Assembly (NCBI GenBank): GCA_030068145.1 | Contig: JAPJBO010000479.1 | Coordinates: 107,980 to 171,979, forward strand | Direction of reading: 5' to 3' | From: Diplonema papillatum | Lineage: Eukaryota > Euglenozoa > Diplonemea > Diplonemida > Diplonemidae | DNA length: 64,000 bases | Part shown: one piece after another, positions 18,700 through 28,870 of the stretch | Layout: each line of letters begins with the position of its first letter | Position numbering within the stretch: the stretch's first letter is position 1 | The notes under the pieces: generated by a model | The model's input: the letters and a program-made list of their open reading frames with translations, nothing else | Told to the model about the DNA's origin: nothing | Database searches by the model: none | Translations under genes and position numbers: made by a program

Positions 18700-19095
18700 T
18701 GCACAATACATTGAAGGGCAACCCGCAAGATTGTTGGTACTAAAAAGCGAATTTTCACTCTAAAAAGAACGTCGCTATCCTTCGCTTTTTTTCTCACGAA
18801 GGAGAGGTAATCGGACCTTCGTTGGGGGTGAGCAGCACAAACTCACGTGTAGTCAACCATTCGCATGCTCGATCGTTTCTATCCTTCGCTTTTTAGAGTT
18901 AAAGTTCGCTTGAAATTCCGGGGTTTTAGGGTCTCCGTGTGACCGTTCATGATTGAGTTCTCTTAGAGCAAGAAAGGGCTTTTTGGTTACGGGTTGTATA
19001 TTTGGTGCACACTTCCGTAGGGGTGGGAATCGGACCTGCGTTAGGGGTGAACACAAACTCACGAGGTCTAGTCAACCCTTCCGCAGTGCTCGATC
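18700..19095. repeat. Family P end, R1 pieces and a local duplication
   Basis: 18705-18748 is the end of family P (TTGAAGGGCAACCCGCAAGA, tail GTACTAAAAA). It is followed by the only R1 end in the opposite orientation (GCGAATTTTCACTCTAAAAA). R1 in its usual orientation starts at 18893. 18790-18890 and 19015-19100 share GGAATCGGACCTGCG-type and GTCAACC...CTCGATCGT segments. Confidence 0.65.
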
Positions 19096-19249
19096 GTTAG
19101 TACGTCGAGCCTGGTTCTGGGCGCAAGTGAAGACGCCACAGTTTGCGGCGGCGAGTTCTTATTTCTTCAAATGTCTTCGTTCGAAGATAGAGTAGGGGGG
19201 TGGGGGGGGGGTCTGGTTTATCCGGCCATCCGGCCAAAGTGGCTATTCC

Positions 19250-20480
19250 TTAACAAGAGCGCTGCCCCCCCCCCCCCCCCCCTCTACAGTGCAGTTGCCT
19301 TGGAGGCTGGGTGGTCAAATTCTCGAAGATGAAATGGTCAAAATTCCCTGCCAAAAGTGGGCCCACAAAAATTTTCCAAAGTGTGGTATTTGGGGTATTT
19401 GGGGCAAAAAAAAAATTTTTTTTTCTGACCGCCCACCGTGGTGACCACCTTAGAGTGTGACAGGTAGCGTCTCCCCCCTCCACAGTGAAAATAGCCTGAG
19501 GGGGGGGGGGGGGGGGGGGGGTTGGGGGGGGTAGGGGGGGGGTACCCACCCCCACCCAGGGTTAGCAACTTCGTTTTGGGTCTCAGGCTTAGTATCAGCA
19601 CTGCCCCCCCCTCCTGGTGCAACCCACTGTGGACCTACTGTGGGACCCACCTTGGCTAAATTCTCTAAGGTGAAATGGTGGAAAAAGTGGGTCAAATCTT
19701 TTTTTTTGAGTGCTTTTTTGGGAGGATTTGGGCCAAAAAAAAAATTTTTTTTTTTCTTGGTCGCTGCTGTGGAAACCACCTTAACCCCTTACGGACGGAG
19801 GGGGGGGGTTAATTTTGGGAAAATGTACTTTTTCGGGAACTTCGGGCCGCAGTCAAAAATGGGTCGCAAACGGAGAGAATGGGGGCCTAGGGGTGCATTT
19901 TAATGATTTCGCAGCCGATCTTTCAAATGCGCACCTCAGAATTGAACGCGTACACATGCAGAGTGACACAGGAGACATGGTCGGAAAAACCAGCACAAAA
20001 TATCCGAACAACACCTAGAATTGTTGTCCAAAACTAACCGACAAACCCCTACAAACAAAAATATTCAGGCCAAAACACAACTGATGAACACCTTCGCAAG
20101 CTTCTTGTTGTTGGCGCCGCACCAGACAACATGTGGTACCGCCTCTTTCGCCGCCAACACGAACGCATCCCACGTTTCGAACAACTGTGAAGCTGGCATA
20201 GGTTGACCTTGACCCGACATTGCTTGCTCTTCTTCTAGTTTGTTTTCTCTGATGTGGGATGATTATGCGGTTGATATGTGAAGGGGCCAAGACAAAGACG
20301 GTCTAAGAATGGCACTCCTGTTGTGGAACCCACTGCGGGATCCACCGTAGCCAGTTTTTCTAAGGTGAAATGGTGGAAAAAGTGGGTCAAAAAAATTTTT
20401 TTCGAGTGCTTTTTTGGAGGATTTGGGCCAAAAAAAAAATTTTTTTTTCTTGGTCACTGCTGAGGAAACCACCTTGGAGC
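19250..20480. mobile_element. MITE family M, three copies, plus poly-G/C-ended elements
   Basis: 19320-19460, 19655-19790 and 20340-20480 share TCTAAGGTGAAATGGTGGAA, a GGCC-A-run-T-run dyad (AAAAAAAAATTTTTTTT) and GGAAACCACCTT; a fourth copy is at 27410-27540. Between the first two, 19500-19610 holds long poly-G/C runs and a block (GGTTAGCAACTTCGTTTTGG) that recurs inverted at 58175-58235. No coding potential. Confidence 0.75.
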
Positions 20481-20604
20481 GGTCCGGTACCCACCCTCGT
20501 TGCCGTCCGGCTGACAACGATGCCGAGTTTAGGGGCCTTAGCATCAGCACTTGGGGGGGGTCAGCCGGCTGATGGATGGATGGATGGTTCTTAACAAGAT
20601 GCCT

Positions 20605-20758
20605 GGGGGGTCGAATAATAACAGTTATTTGACACACGTCTGGTTGGCTTAAAACACTACCACTACTTGATCTTGCTACTGTTCGGCTAGTACCGGAACT
20701 TTTTTTAGTCTTCGACAAATCGAATAATAACACAGGGGGTGTTATTATTCGACCCCCC
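20605..20758. mobile_element. MITE with 19-bp terminal inverted repeats
   Basis: The left end GGGGGGTCGAATAATAACA and right end TGTTATTATTCGACCCCCC are perfect complements. The interior reads ACTACCACTACTTGATC and TACTGTTCGGCTAGTACCGG. Relatives are at 9684-9816 and, split in two, at 27045-27080 / 29556-29620. It is too short to encode a transposase. Confidence 0.9.
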
Positions 20759-20836
20759 CCCCCTTTTAGAAGAAAATGAGGAAAACGAATGGGGGGATGA
20801 TGCAAAAGAAAGCAGCATACGAGCTTATGTAGTCAC

Positions 20837-20976
20837 CCTCCAGCATGGACGGGTTGTACTTCGTGTAGAACTTGACCAGCTTTGCACGAAGCTCAGCTTT
20901 CTCTTCGGGTGTCCGCTCCACAGGTCCCACCTTGGGTGCAGGACTGCTTGACGTCGCCTTCGGTACCGGAGAGCTG
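20837..20976 (-). CDS. Orphan exon of an unidentified protein (FYxKYNP motif)
   Basis: The frame reads SSPVPK...SPAPKVGPVERTPEEKAE and then ELRAKLVKFYTKYNPSMLEG. It is bounded by a possible acceptor (CCCCGCCAG) and a clear donor (GGAGG|GTGACT). The Ser/Pro/Ala linker followed by a charged helix ending FYTKYNPSML looks like genuine protein. I recall the FYxKxNPxxL motif as the start of a short C-terminal module in various protist proteins, without an assigned function. It lies on the presenilin strand about 3 kb upstream, so an N-terminal presenilin exon or a separate gene are both possible. No adjoining exon was found. Confidence 0.45.
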
Positions 20977-21009
20977 CTGGCGGGGATTGAGGAGATAAGT
21001 TGCACTTTA

Positions 21010-21062
21010 ATGTTTAGGCAGAACACTGTCTCTCGGGCATGCTTGGTGCTAGCATCAAGTCT
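21010..21062. repeat. Family W copy
   Basis: TTTAGGCAGAACACTGTCTC and GGTGCTAGCATCAAGTC. Related copies are at 25211-25240, 25622-25650, 25675-25732 and 32200-32262. Several contain the palindrome GATGCTAGCATC. Confidence 0.6.
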
Positions 21063-21344
21063 TTCTAGCGTTTTATGAGGTCGTTCTAAAGGCCCGTTGT
21101 TTTAGAGAGCCTCTGGTTGACCATTGAGAAAATGCTACATAAAAATGAAAATGGGGGGTAGAGCGAGTGCAAGTCACCGCAAAGAAATGCGTAGTTTTGT
21201 TGTGAAAACGGAGTTTTCTTCATCCAACGGGAGTGATGACAGTACGTTGCCATGGGCTGAATCTCCGTTTAGTTTGATAGCTTAATGCCCAGGCGGAACT
21301 ACTTCGAAAAACTTGAACGCACTCAAAAAAAAAGGTGAGACGGT

Positions 21345-21420
21345 GTAGAGTGAAAGTTCGCTTGAAACTCCGGGGGTTTAAAGTCTCCGGGTGACTTATG
21401 GCAGTCATCCTTTGTGATCT
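21345..21420 (-). mobile_element. Retroposon R1, short copy
   Basis: TAGAGTGAAAGTTCGCTTG, CTCCGGGGGTTTAAAGTCTC, then divergence: a 5'-truncated copy on the minus strand. Confidence 0.65.
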
Positions 21421-22423
21421 GCGTGTAGTTGAGGGTGGTGGTTGCATGAAGTAGATTGTAATTGTTGCATTAGAAGTAGGTGTCGTTAGTACCTCGTCCT
21501 CAGCGAGGGCGGTCTTTGTTCTGTTACTTCGTTCACTGGTGCACTATTCGTGGGTCACTTGATTTGGCTGGGACTTTTGTGACCGACGCCATGATCACAG
21601 TCGCAACATCTTCTTCGGGTATAGACTGCAGGTGGCGTAGCTTCTCGGGGGTAGCCTCGAGTAAACAAACGCGGGGTGGGTATTTTAGTTTGATGCTTAG
21701 ACAGAAGGTCAGTATCTACTCAGGTAGGCCCTTCTCGGTATGGTACCGCAGTACCCTCCCCCCGGGATTGCAACCAGGTAAACTCTTGCAGGGCCATGCA
21801 CGGCACAGCAGACTGGAATTGAGTCCCCCGTGCAAATGTCTAGAGCCGTTCATCCCGTGAAATACGTAAATACGTGGTCCGTATGTATGAACGGTTTGAC
21901 CGTGTAACACCGGTGTCGCCAGACCCCCCCGTTTGAAGGACACCGCCCTTAAACCCGGGTAGGAAAGAACAAACGAAATACCTCGTCGCGCGTGGTGAAT
22001 CACCGCCGTCGTCGAGCTGTGCGTGTTGAAGTGGATGCATTTTGGCGGGTGCAGAGTGGGCTGACCAGATCCACATCTCTCAGACTGCGTTCGGCTCTCG
22101 ATTCGACGATGATTGGCTTGCTGACCATTATCGATCGAATCGATCCAGTTTTGAATGAGAATGTCAAAGAAGTTGGAATCCTTACGTTTCTGAGCAAACT
22201 CCTCATATCCACTCGCCATGAGAGAGGTTGGAGGGGTAAAGCAAAAGACTGACAAACGCAGGCCCCACCGTTTGCCCCCTTTTTGTACTCCCCCTCTCCA
22301 TTGGCTCTGCTGCAAAAAGACAGCTGAAAGATGGCGGACCAGCGGAGAACGGAGCCACACGCGTGCTCTCGAGTTCCCAGGAGGTTTTGTTTGTGCGTAT
22401 GTGCTATCACCATCACCTGCTTT
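21421..22423. other. No recognised gene; segment duplicated in inverse at 24.5 kb
   Basis: 22085-22165 (ATTCGACGATGATTGGCTTG, ATCGATCGAATCGATCCAG) is the reverse complement of 24480-24555. The shared minus-frame peptide reads DSIDNGQQANHRRIESRTQS. A minus frame beginning MASGYEEFAQKRKDSNFFDI with a GTAAGG inside could be an exon, but I found no family. The rest of the stretch holds nothing I can support. Confidence 0.35.
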
Positions 22424-22935
22424 GGCCACAGTACGCTGCCAACCGTCACTTTTTGATAATGGCAACCACGGTTGTCGTGCTGTCACCTGCTTTAGTAGTT
22501 TCCACGATACGCTGCCAACCGTCACTTTTTGATAATGACAACCGCGGTTGTCGTGCTGTCACCTGCTTTAGTAGTTTCCACGATACGCTGTCAACCGTCA
22601 CTTTTTGATAATGACAACCGCGGTTGTCGTGCTGTCACCTGCTTTGGTAGTTCCACAGTACGCTGCCAACCGTCACTTTTTGATAATGACAACCACGGTT
22701 GTCGTGCTGTCACCTGCTTTGGTAGTTCCACAGTACGCTGCCAACCGTCACTTTTTGATAATGGCAACCACGGTTGTCGTGCTGTCACCTGCTTTAGTAG
22801 TTTCCACGGTACGCTGCCAACCGTCATTTTTGATAATGACAACCGCGGTTGTCGTGCTGTCACCTGCTTTGGTAGTTTCCACAGTACGCTGCCAACCGTC
22901 ACTTTTTGATAATGGCGACCGCGGTTGTTATCATA
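22424..22935. repeat. About 76-bp satellite with a palindrome in each unit, seven units
   Basis: Each unit runs AGTACGCTGCCAACCGTCAC, TTTTTGATAATG, a palindrome and GTGCTGTCACCTGC. The palindrome is GACAACCGCGGTTGTC in most units and GGCAACCACGGTTGTC in others. Unit boxes fall near 22430, 22508, 22584, 22659, 22734, 22811 and 22885. Frames through it are repeats of one peptide and not evidence of a gene. Confidence 0.95.
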
Positions 22936-22936
22936 A

Positions 22937-23047
22937 GAAATGTGAAAACGGGTTTTTGCCTAGAGGCTTTTCGTGTTATTCTGCAGATGCTTTGAGCTAT
23001 CTTTGCATTGAGTTCTTTTAAGTAGATGAACCACATGGATTAGCATG
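22937..23047. repeat. SINE-like family V (truncated) plus a LINE 3' stub
   Basis: 22943-23003 matches family V (GTGAAAACGGGTTTTTGCC, TCTGCAGATGCTTTGAGCTA; other copies at 32500, 49605 and 62735). It is cut by a 45-bp LINE 3' stub (TTGAGTTCTTTTAAGTAGAT...TTAGCATGCACTG), followed by TTTAGCAGCGGCTGCC. Confidence 0.75.
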
Positions 23048-23999
23048 CACTGTTTAGCAGCGGCTGCCAAACATCAAGAAAGAGAAGGGATTCGAACACC
23101 CACACACACGAACACACGAATGCCATACTTTGCTGTAAATGTTCGCATTGGTTACCGGCTGCTCTGAAAGCTCAATCAGGTGCTCATCGTCGGCCATCGT
23201 AAGCTGTGCGCTGCCAGCAGCGCCAGCACGTCCTGTCTAACCCGGAACTATCTGCTGCAGCGGTATCTCCTCCCTCCCCTTCGCCCCCCCCGCGCCGCCG
23301 CCCCTTCCCCTTCAGCTTTTGCGAAGTCGTCTGCGTTGCAGGTTTTTGCCACGGAAAACAGACCACTACTTTCGTATACAGTAGGAACTTGGAGCAAAGC
23401 GTATGGCAGGATGAGCACAAGACACCCGACAGCCTACGACAGGAAAACTTGGGTGGGTTGAGGCGGGTCTGTTAAGACTGACTTTTTCTTCTCACCCTCC
23501 TGGTTGGCCCATTGACATGGGCAACAGGCACACTCTCTCCCGCTAGTGAGCAAGTTCTGAATAGGTCCAGACGTCTCAACCATAAACCCCAGTGAAGGAG
23601 CAATAAATAAAAAAATTGAACGCATCTCCACTCTTACCACTCATCGGTTTCAGGGACTTTTAACCCTGACTTCTCTCGTTCCCTCCCTTTCCGATAAGAA
23701 TTTCTTCGGATGGCGTGGAAGTCTTGATATCGCGAGAGAGTCTTCGTTTTCGCTCACTTCTGCTGGGAAACAAGTATTCTGCGCTGTGTCCATTTGCTGC
23801 GATGACGATTCGAAGCGCATCTATGCACGGTTTAGACTCTCTTCGTCGTGGTTGCTGCGTGGCCAGCCATCATTTTGAGACAGTTCGAATAGAGCATCGA
23901 TTTTTGGTATCGGAAAGTAGGTGCGGAATCAAGTAAGTATGCTTTGCGCGCCAGCTTTCAACCGTCATTATCATCTTCATCGGTTCTGCCAACGCGACC
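23048..23999. other. Gene-free stretch
   Basis: 23260-23330 is C-rich low-complexity sequence. 23895-24010 relates to 4340-4510. The sequence GGGATTCGAACACCC at 23085 hints at a reversed tRNA T-arm but lacks a pairing stem. Nothing else is seen. Confidence 0.4.
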
Positions 24000-24345
24000 A
24001 TATACGGAAGAGGGAGACGAGTTAGAGTGCAGGACCCACTCTCTCAGAGTGGGCAGACGACCCCAGAGAAGGCACCACGGCCATCGCCCAAGCGCCGTGA
24101 AGAAGCAGTAATCGACGCGCAACCGATGAACCTGGGACGAGCAATCGAAGAAGAAGCGAGGCACCAAACGCGCGCCTGAGCGCGACGATCAAGACGAGTT
24201 GAAGAGGCGAAAGCATGACACATCACGTGCGAAGAGTCAACCGCGACGTCACAGATTCTTTGCATTCTGACCCAAGCTTTCCGAGGAGTTTCTGGTCTCC
24301 TCACTCTCTTCGTGCTGCAACGGCGGGCGTAAGTCGCTCCGGAGG
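24000..24345. repeat. Block E pieces
   Basis: GACGAGTTAGAGTGCAGGAC at 24017 and GAGGAGTTTCTGGTCTCCTC at 24284, with GGCGGGCGTAAGTCGCTCCG downstream, also found after the presenilin-linked block at 18040. The two halves are separated here by about 220 bp of other sequence. Confidence 0.65.
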
Positions 24346-25204
24346 CGCGCTGCATGTGACCGCTCTGGATGACTGCGGCAATGGTAGCACAGCGGGGGGG
24401 GGGGCGTTCTGGCTGGCGGGGATGCGCTGACTGTCGCGATATCTCTCTTAAGTGATCTTTGCACCGCCACATTCGCATTCAAACCGGATCGACTCGATCG
24501 ATAATGATCAGCAAGCCAATCATCGTCGAATCGAGAGTCGAACGCAGTCTGGGAGACTAGATTTTCAAGCGACACTCAACTGCTGATGGGCACGGGCGAA
24601 CCCTTGCCCGCTAATGCGTTCGACGACCTGATGAGTCTCATGCTTCTGCAATATCGCGTGGCCGCGGTCTAGTTGATGTGAGACGGGAACTGGCAAGACA
24701 GACAACCAGGGTTCCCAGCCGTCCGGAGGTAGAAAATGCAGACCGAGCTGCTGAACGGCCACGCTTCAACGCTTCTTTCTCTTTCTTTTTTTTTTTCTTT
24801 TTTTTTCCGGACAAAAATAAGAGCTCGTCACTCGGACAACCGCGGCTGGATACAAAACTAACGACGATGAAAATGGGAAGAGAGCGTGTTGTTCTCGTTG
24901 AACGCAGTGCCTGGTCGCTTTTACTTCAGGACGCATGTGAAAACGCCACAGTTTACGGTGACGAGCTTCTCATTTCCTCCAACCCTTCATGTTGGGTAAA
25001 AGATGAAGAAAGAAACCTGGTTTTCCCCCTATACTATCCCCGACTCAACTCCTGAGCAGATAACAAGAACACGTCTTCACTCGGAGATTGGCAAAAGATA
25101 TTGCGGTGGTTCTTTTCGTTTCTTTCCGATAATCCCGACGGCAGCCGCGGGTACAGGCCTTTGGTCGGGAAAATCTTAGTTTTAGTGTGCCGGCAGCCTC
25201 TCAT

Positions 25205-25735
25205 GTATGTTTGATGCTAGCATCAAGTCTTCTTCGCGGGAATGCGGGGGGAGGGTTTGCAAGAACGTGCTCGGAATGGATGTGTGCTCAGCCCGTCTGC
25301 GCCGTGTTCGGGTCCTTTAAGCCACGGACACATAAGGCGGACCATCATCAGCGCGGAACCTGGGTGTCTGCAGACGGGACAGCGGTGTGAGCCTGGTTTG
25401 TCAGGCGGCTCTTCGTAGCTCGTCACAGCCAGGACCACCTGTGCTACTAGAGCACAGGCGAATCTGTCTCGGGGAGAAGGCCCCTACAACCGTGTCTGAG
25501 CAATCACTTAAAAAATCAACGTCAAACGGAGACTTCAAAAACCCGAACGCTTTCTACAAGGACCAGTCAAAAAAACTCAGGGCCCTTGCCCTGATGGTGA
25601 CTGCGACCCGCTAGGCAGCACTGAACTAGCATCAAGTCTTCTTCGCGGGAATGCGGGGGGAAAAACTTAGGCTAATGTTTAGGCAGAACCCTGCCTCTCA
25701 CGCATATTTGATGCTAGCATCAAGTCTTCGTCGGG
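25205..25735 (+). repeat. Family U copy flanked by family W pieces
   Basis: 25253-25470 is a good family U copy. The W segment with GATGCTAGCATCAAGTCTTC occurs at 25211, 25627 and 25711, twice followed by GCGGGAATGCGGGGGGA, so the region has been locally duplicated. Confidence 0.8.
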
Positions 25736-27039
25736 GGGGAGGGAGGGCTTCTGCCGAGGCCAATAGCGAACAGCAACAACTGGTCGTAGCGACGACCCCC
25801 TGAAAAAGAACTACTACTACTTCCAACCGAAGCGGAGCTGCGAAGACGAGCGGGCAAAGGCAAGGGACGCAGAGGAAGCTAGATCTCGGCAGCGGACACT
25901 TGCGAGAGAAAATAACAGGCGCCGAATCATCTGGTGATTCCTCGGGCTCGTGAGACTCCGCAGCGGACGTGAAGCGCGCACCGGAGACAAACAGTACGCT
26001 GGGCAGGAAGCGACCGAAGCATGACACGACGCGTGCAACGAAGTAGTCGGTAGCGGCTTGTGCAGCCCATCGACACAGATTGTTGCTGCCGCATACCAAA
26101 TCCCGCGACTACTACTGGGGGCAGCTAAACTCCTCAGCTCAGGTCACAGCTCCTGAAGGTAAGCTGACACACGCTACAACAGGGTGGCTGAAAAAAGAAC
26201 GAAATCTCTCTTCAAGCTACCACTGAACGGGGGCGGTGGTTGGCGTAGTCAGTGCTGAACGAGTTCGAGCCACGACTAAACTGGCACAAAATACTTGGTG
26301 GCCAGGGCAGTCAGTGTTCGAACGAGTGCAAGCATGCTCGTTCTGAGGGGCTAAGGGAAAACTCAGAGACACGCATACGCACCAAACAGAAGGCAGAAGA
26401 ATAGAAAAGGAATGGCAAGGGAAGAGATCGCTTGAGAGGGGTATTCAAGAACTTGGTTCTCGACGAACTTGTACGGTATACCGTAGAGTGAGCCTATCGT
26501 GCGATGGAGGTGGACATGTTGGTCGAGTACCAGACACACAAGGAAGACCACAGAGCAGCCAGCAACTCCCGAAAACTGTGCTTGAACTTGTCCGGGGTAC
26601 ATATTTACATGAAATGCAAGCAAAAGATGTGGATTTGCTCCTATTTTGCCCTTGCTCATTTGCGTGCTGCATCGGGAAACTTTACCGAATGCAAACAAGT
26701 TCTGGTGCGAATATATTTACGATACTTGCTTTTTGCTTGCATGTTGTGTGCTTATTTACGATACTTTGCTTTGCTTGCATTCTATGTGCTAGTGTGTGCG
26801 TATCATGGGGTACATGGTACATGGTCATTGCTCATGTCATGTGCTTCCATGTACATCTGTCATCAGTGTACGTGATCGAAGTGCGAAATATTTCATTCAA
26901 CGGCACGTGATGGGGTCGCTGAGAGCTGCGTTGGTAAACCTGGCAAATATCTGGGCAGGACACCTGACGCCCGCACCGCCGAAAACAACTTTTCTTCGTT
27001 CGCTTTTTTTAGCCGCAGATTTGCTTCTTTACCGTACCA
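25736..27039. other. No supported gene
   Basis: 25800-25960 encodes a charged plus-frame segment ending in AEEARSRQRTLARENNRRR that could be a coiled-coil fragment, interrupted by stops. 26363-26698 (minus) is an open, hydrophobic frame without family resemblance; part of it (26508-26570) recurs degenerately at 51326-51385, so it is probably repeat. 26700-26800 has a two-fold repeat of ATTTACGATACTT. Confidence 0.35.
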
Positions 27040-27120
27040 GGGTCGAATAATAACACCTGTGTTATTTTTCGATTTGTCGAATCAGTATAATTCGTTGTCA
27101 TTTACCCCCCCCCCCCCCCC

Positions 27121-27766
27121 CAGGGGTACCTGTAATCCGGGGCCCGGGCCCTGGAAAATTATCCAGGGTTTTTGGCCCTGAACGATTACCAAAGGAAAAA
27201 CTCTCTGGTACGAGATGCAATTCGTTTACAATTCCATTCCAGGGCCCCAGACTGTCCTTGAGCTCAACGGATTCAAAAGCGTTCAAAAACGTCCTCGGAA
27301 TGTATTTTTCGACACAGCCACGAAACCTGAAGGAGGTTTTCAGGTTCTGGCAGGTCTAGCTGGCTGCCTAAAGGGTACCACGGCTCAGCCACCCAAGGTC
27401 ACAGGTGGCAAGGTGGGTGTTGAAAAAAATAATTTTTTTTTTGGGCCGGAATCCCTAAAAACCCGCATTTCGGAAAGTTTTTGCCCCACATTTTTTCCAG
27501 GGCATTTTGACCATTTCACCTTAGAGCCCAGCTCCTATGGCAAATGCACGACTGTGAGCTTTTTTTATCAAATTTTATCAAGTTTATTTCTTGATTTTCT
27601 CTCGTCTTGCTCTCCGCTTGTTGTGGAAGCTGCAATGTTGAAGATTCCATCCTTGGATGGCGTGATTACCGTGGGCCTGGACCCTATCTGGACCCTAGCG
27701 CTAACCCGGGGCCCGGGGCCCGGGGCCCGGGCCCCGGAGACCCTGGATTTACAGGTACCCTTGCCC
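27121..27766. mobile_element. Non-autonomous hAT-like element
   Basis: The ends CAGGGGTACCTGTAATCC and GGATTTACAGGTACCCTTG are inverted repeats starting CA(G/A)GG, as in many hAT elements. It sits in a poly-C tract on both sides, so an 8-bp target duplication would be CCCCCCCC. The right subterminal region is a run of GGGCCC units (27705-27738). A family M copy lies inside. Confidence 0.65.
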
Positions 27767-28479
27767 CCCCCCCCTAGACTTTACCCCCCTGAAATTTGCC
27801 CCTTTTTGGGGATTTTCGATGTACACTGGGAAAAACAGTGTCTTTTACCCCCCCCCCTGGGACGGTTACGGAACTGCCTGTGAAATGGGGTCTGCAGTGT
27901 TCACAAGGGGTCCGGGGCTCTTTCACAGGAGTTCCACAGCCGCTGTGGAGTTCCACCGCCGCTGTTCTGAAGCAAAAGGAACGCAAGAGTGCTGAGCAAG
28001 CAGAAGTAGCAGCAGGATTCACGGTCTTGCCGTGGCCCAGCATCCACTTTTATACCCCTAGCTTCACACAGTCCGCTCCCCACAGGTAGTCTCCCTGGTT
28101 AAGGATCATAAAGCATACATGTAACCCCCGACAAATTTGTCGGGGGAAATCGGGGAAAATCGGGGGTCTGATGGCTCAGCAGAAATCGGGGGGAAATAGG
28201 GGGAATCGGGGGAAACTCGGTAAGGAAATCGGGGGAAATGGGTGGAAAATCGGGGGAAATCGGGGGTATTTATAGTTGGACTCTACCTGTCTGCAAGGCA
28301 AAGAGATGGGAAAACAAGTGCATACATCGCATTAAATAACTATTTCGACGTGTTTCGAAACTGGGATACTCTCAGAATAATTTTTCTCCGGCTATTTCTC
28401 ACGGGCCATGACACCTACTCACCAAGTCCGACTCCTCTGACGATGACTCCTGGCACTCAATCATCTTCGCGAATCCCAC

Positions 28480-28870
28480 CTACGACATCGCATCAGTGCC
28501 GCGCATTGCGATGATCTCCGGCTTCAACCGGCGGCGTCTTTTATTCTCTCCGAGTATGTTCAGTGTACTGAAGGCCGAATCCACGTGTGTGTCGGTCGGT
28601 GAAAGCTGACACATTGTAGCGAAGCACTGCAGTGCCGGATGCTCCCCCGTGTAGGATGCCCAATAGTCGTGGGTGTGGGTGCTTGTCAGCGTAGCACTGC
28701 CGGCCCACTGCACAAACTGCCCGGACACCTCTTCTGACCGACCGGCGAAGCTCGCGGCAAACAGAGCACACATTGCCTCGATAGAGGCACCGTCTGGTTC
28801 GCTCAAGGAGGACCATTGCTGGGTGAAGGAATCGAAGACTGATGAAGATGCCGTAATTCGGGTGCTCTGT
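28480..28870 (-). pseudogene. hAT transposase C-terminal fragment
   Basis: The minus frame reads YWASYTGEHPALQCFATMC, LSPTDTHVDSAFSTLNILG and ENKRRRRLKPEIIAMRG. This is the pattern of the hAT dimerisation region, where a W...YP..P.L...A...L..P.S....ERxFS core is followed by a basic RNRLKPE stretch. The usual Ser-Glu-Arg is changed to HVDSAFS. About 110-130 residues remain of a protein normally several hundred long. Flanking sequences at about 27830 (CACTGGGAAAAACAGTG) and 29405-29427 (CTTTTTCCCAGCCAGTG) look like degenerate hAT ends, so the element may have spanned 27.8-29.4 kb. Confidence 0.65.

Noticed and set aside
22591-23021. Periodic frames over the 76-bp satellite
   Set aside because: They repeat one peptide because of the array; no start context or domain.
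23080-23100. Possible reversed tRNA T-arm (GGGATTCGAACACCC)
   Set aside because: The flanking bases do not form a five-pair T-stem, and no acceptor or anticodon arms could be traced.
26363-26698. Hydrophobic minus frame as a membrane-protein exon
   Set aside because: Part of it recurs degenerately at 51.3 kb, so it is probably repeat; no splice signals or family resemblance.
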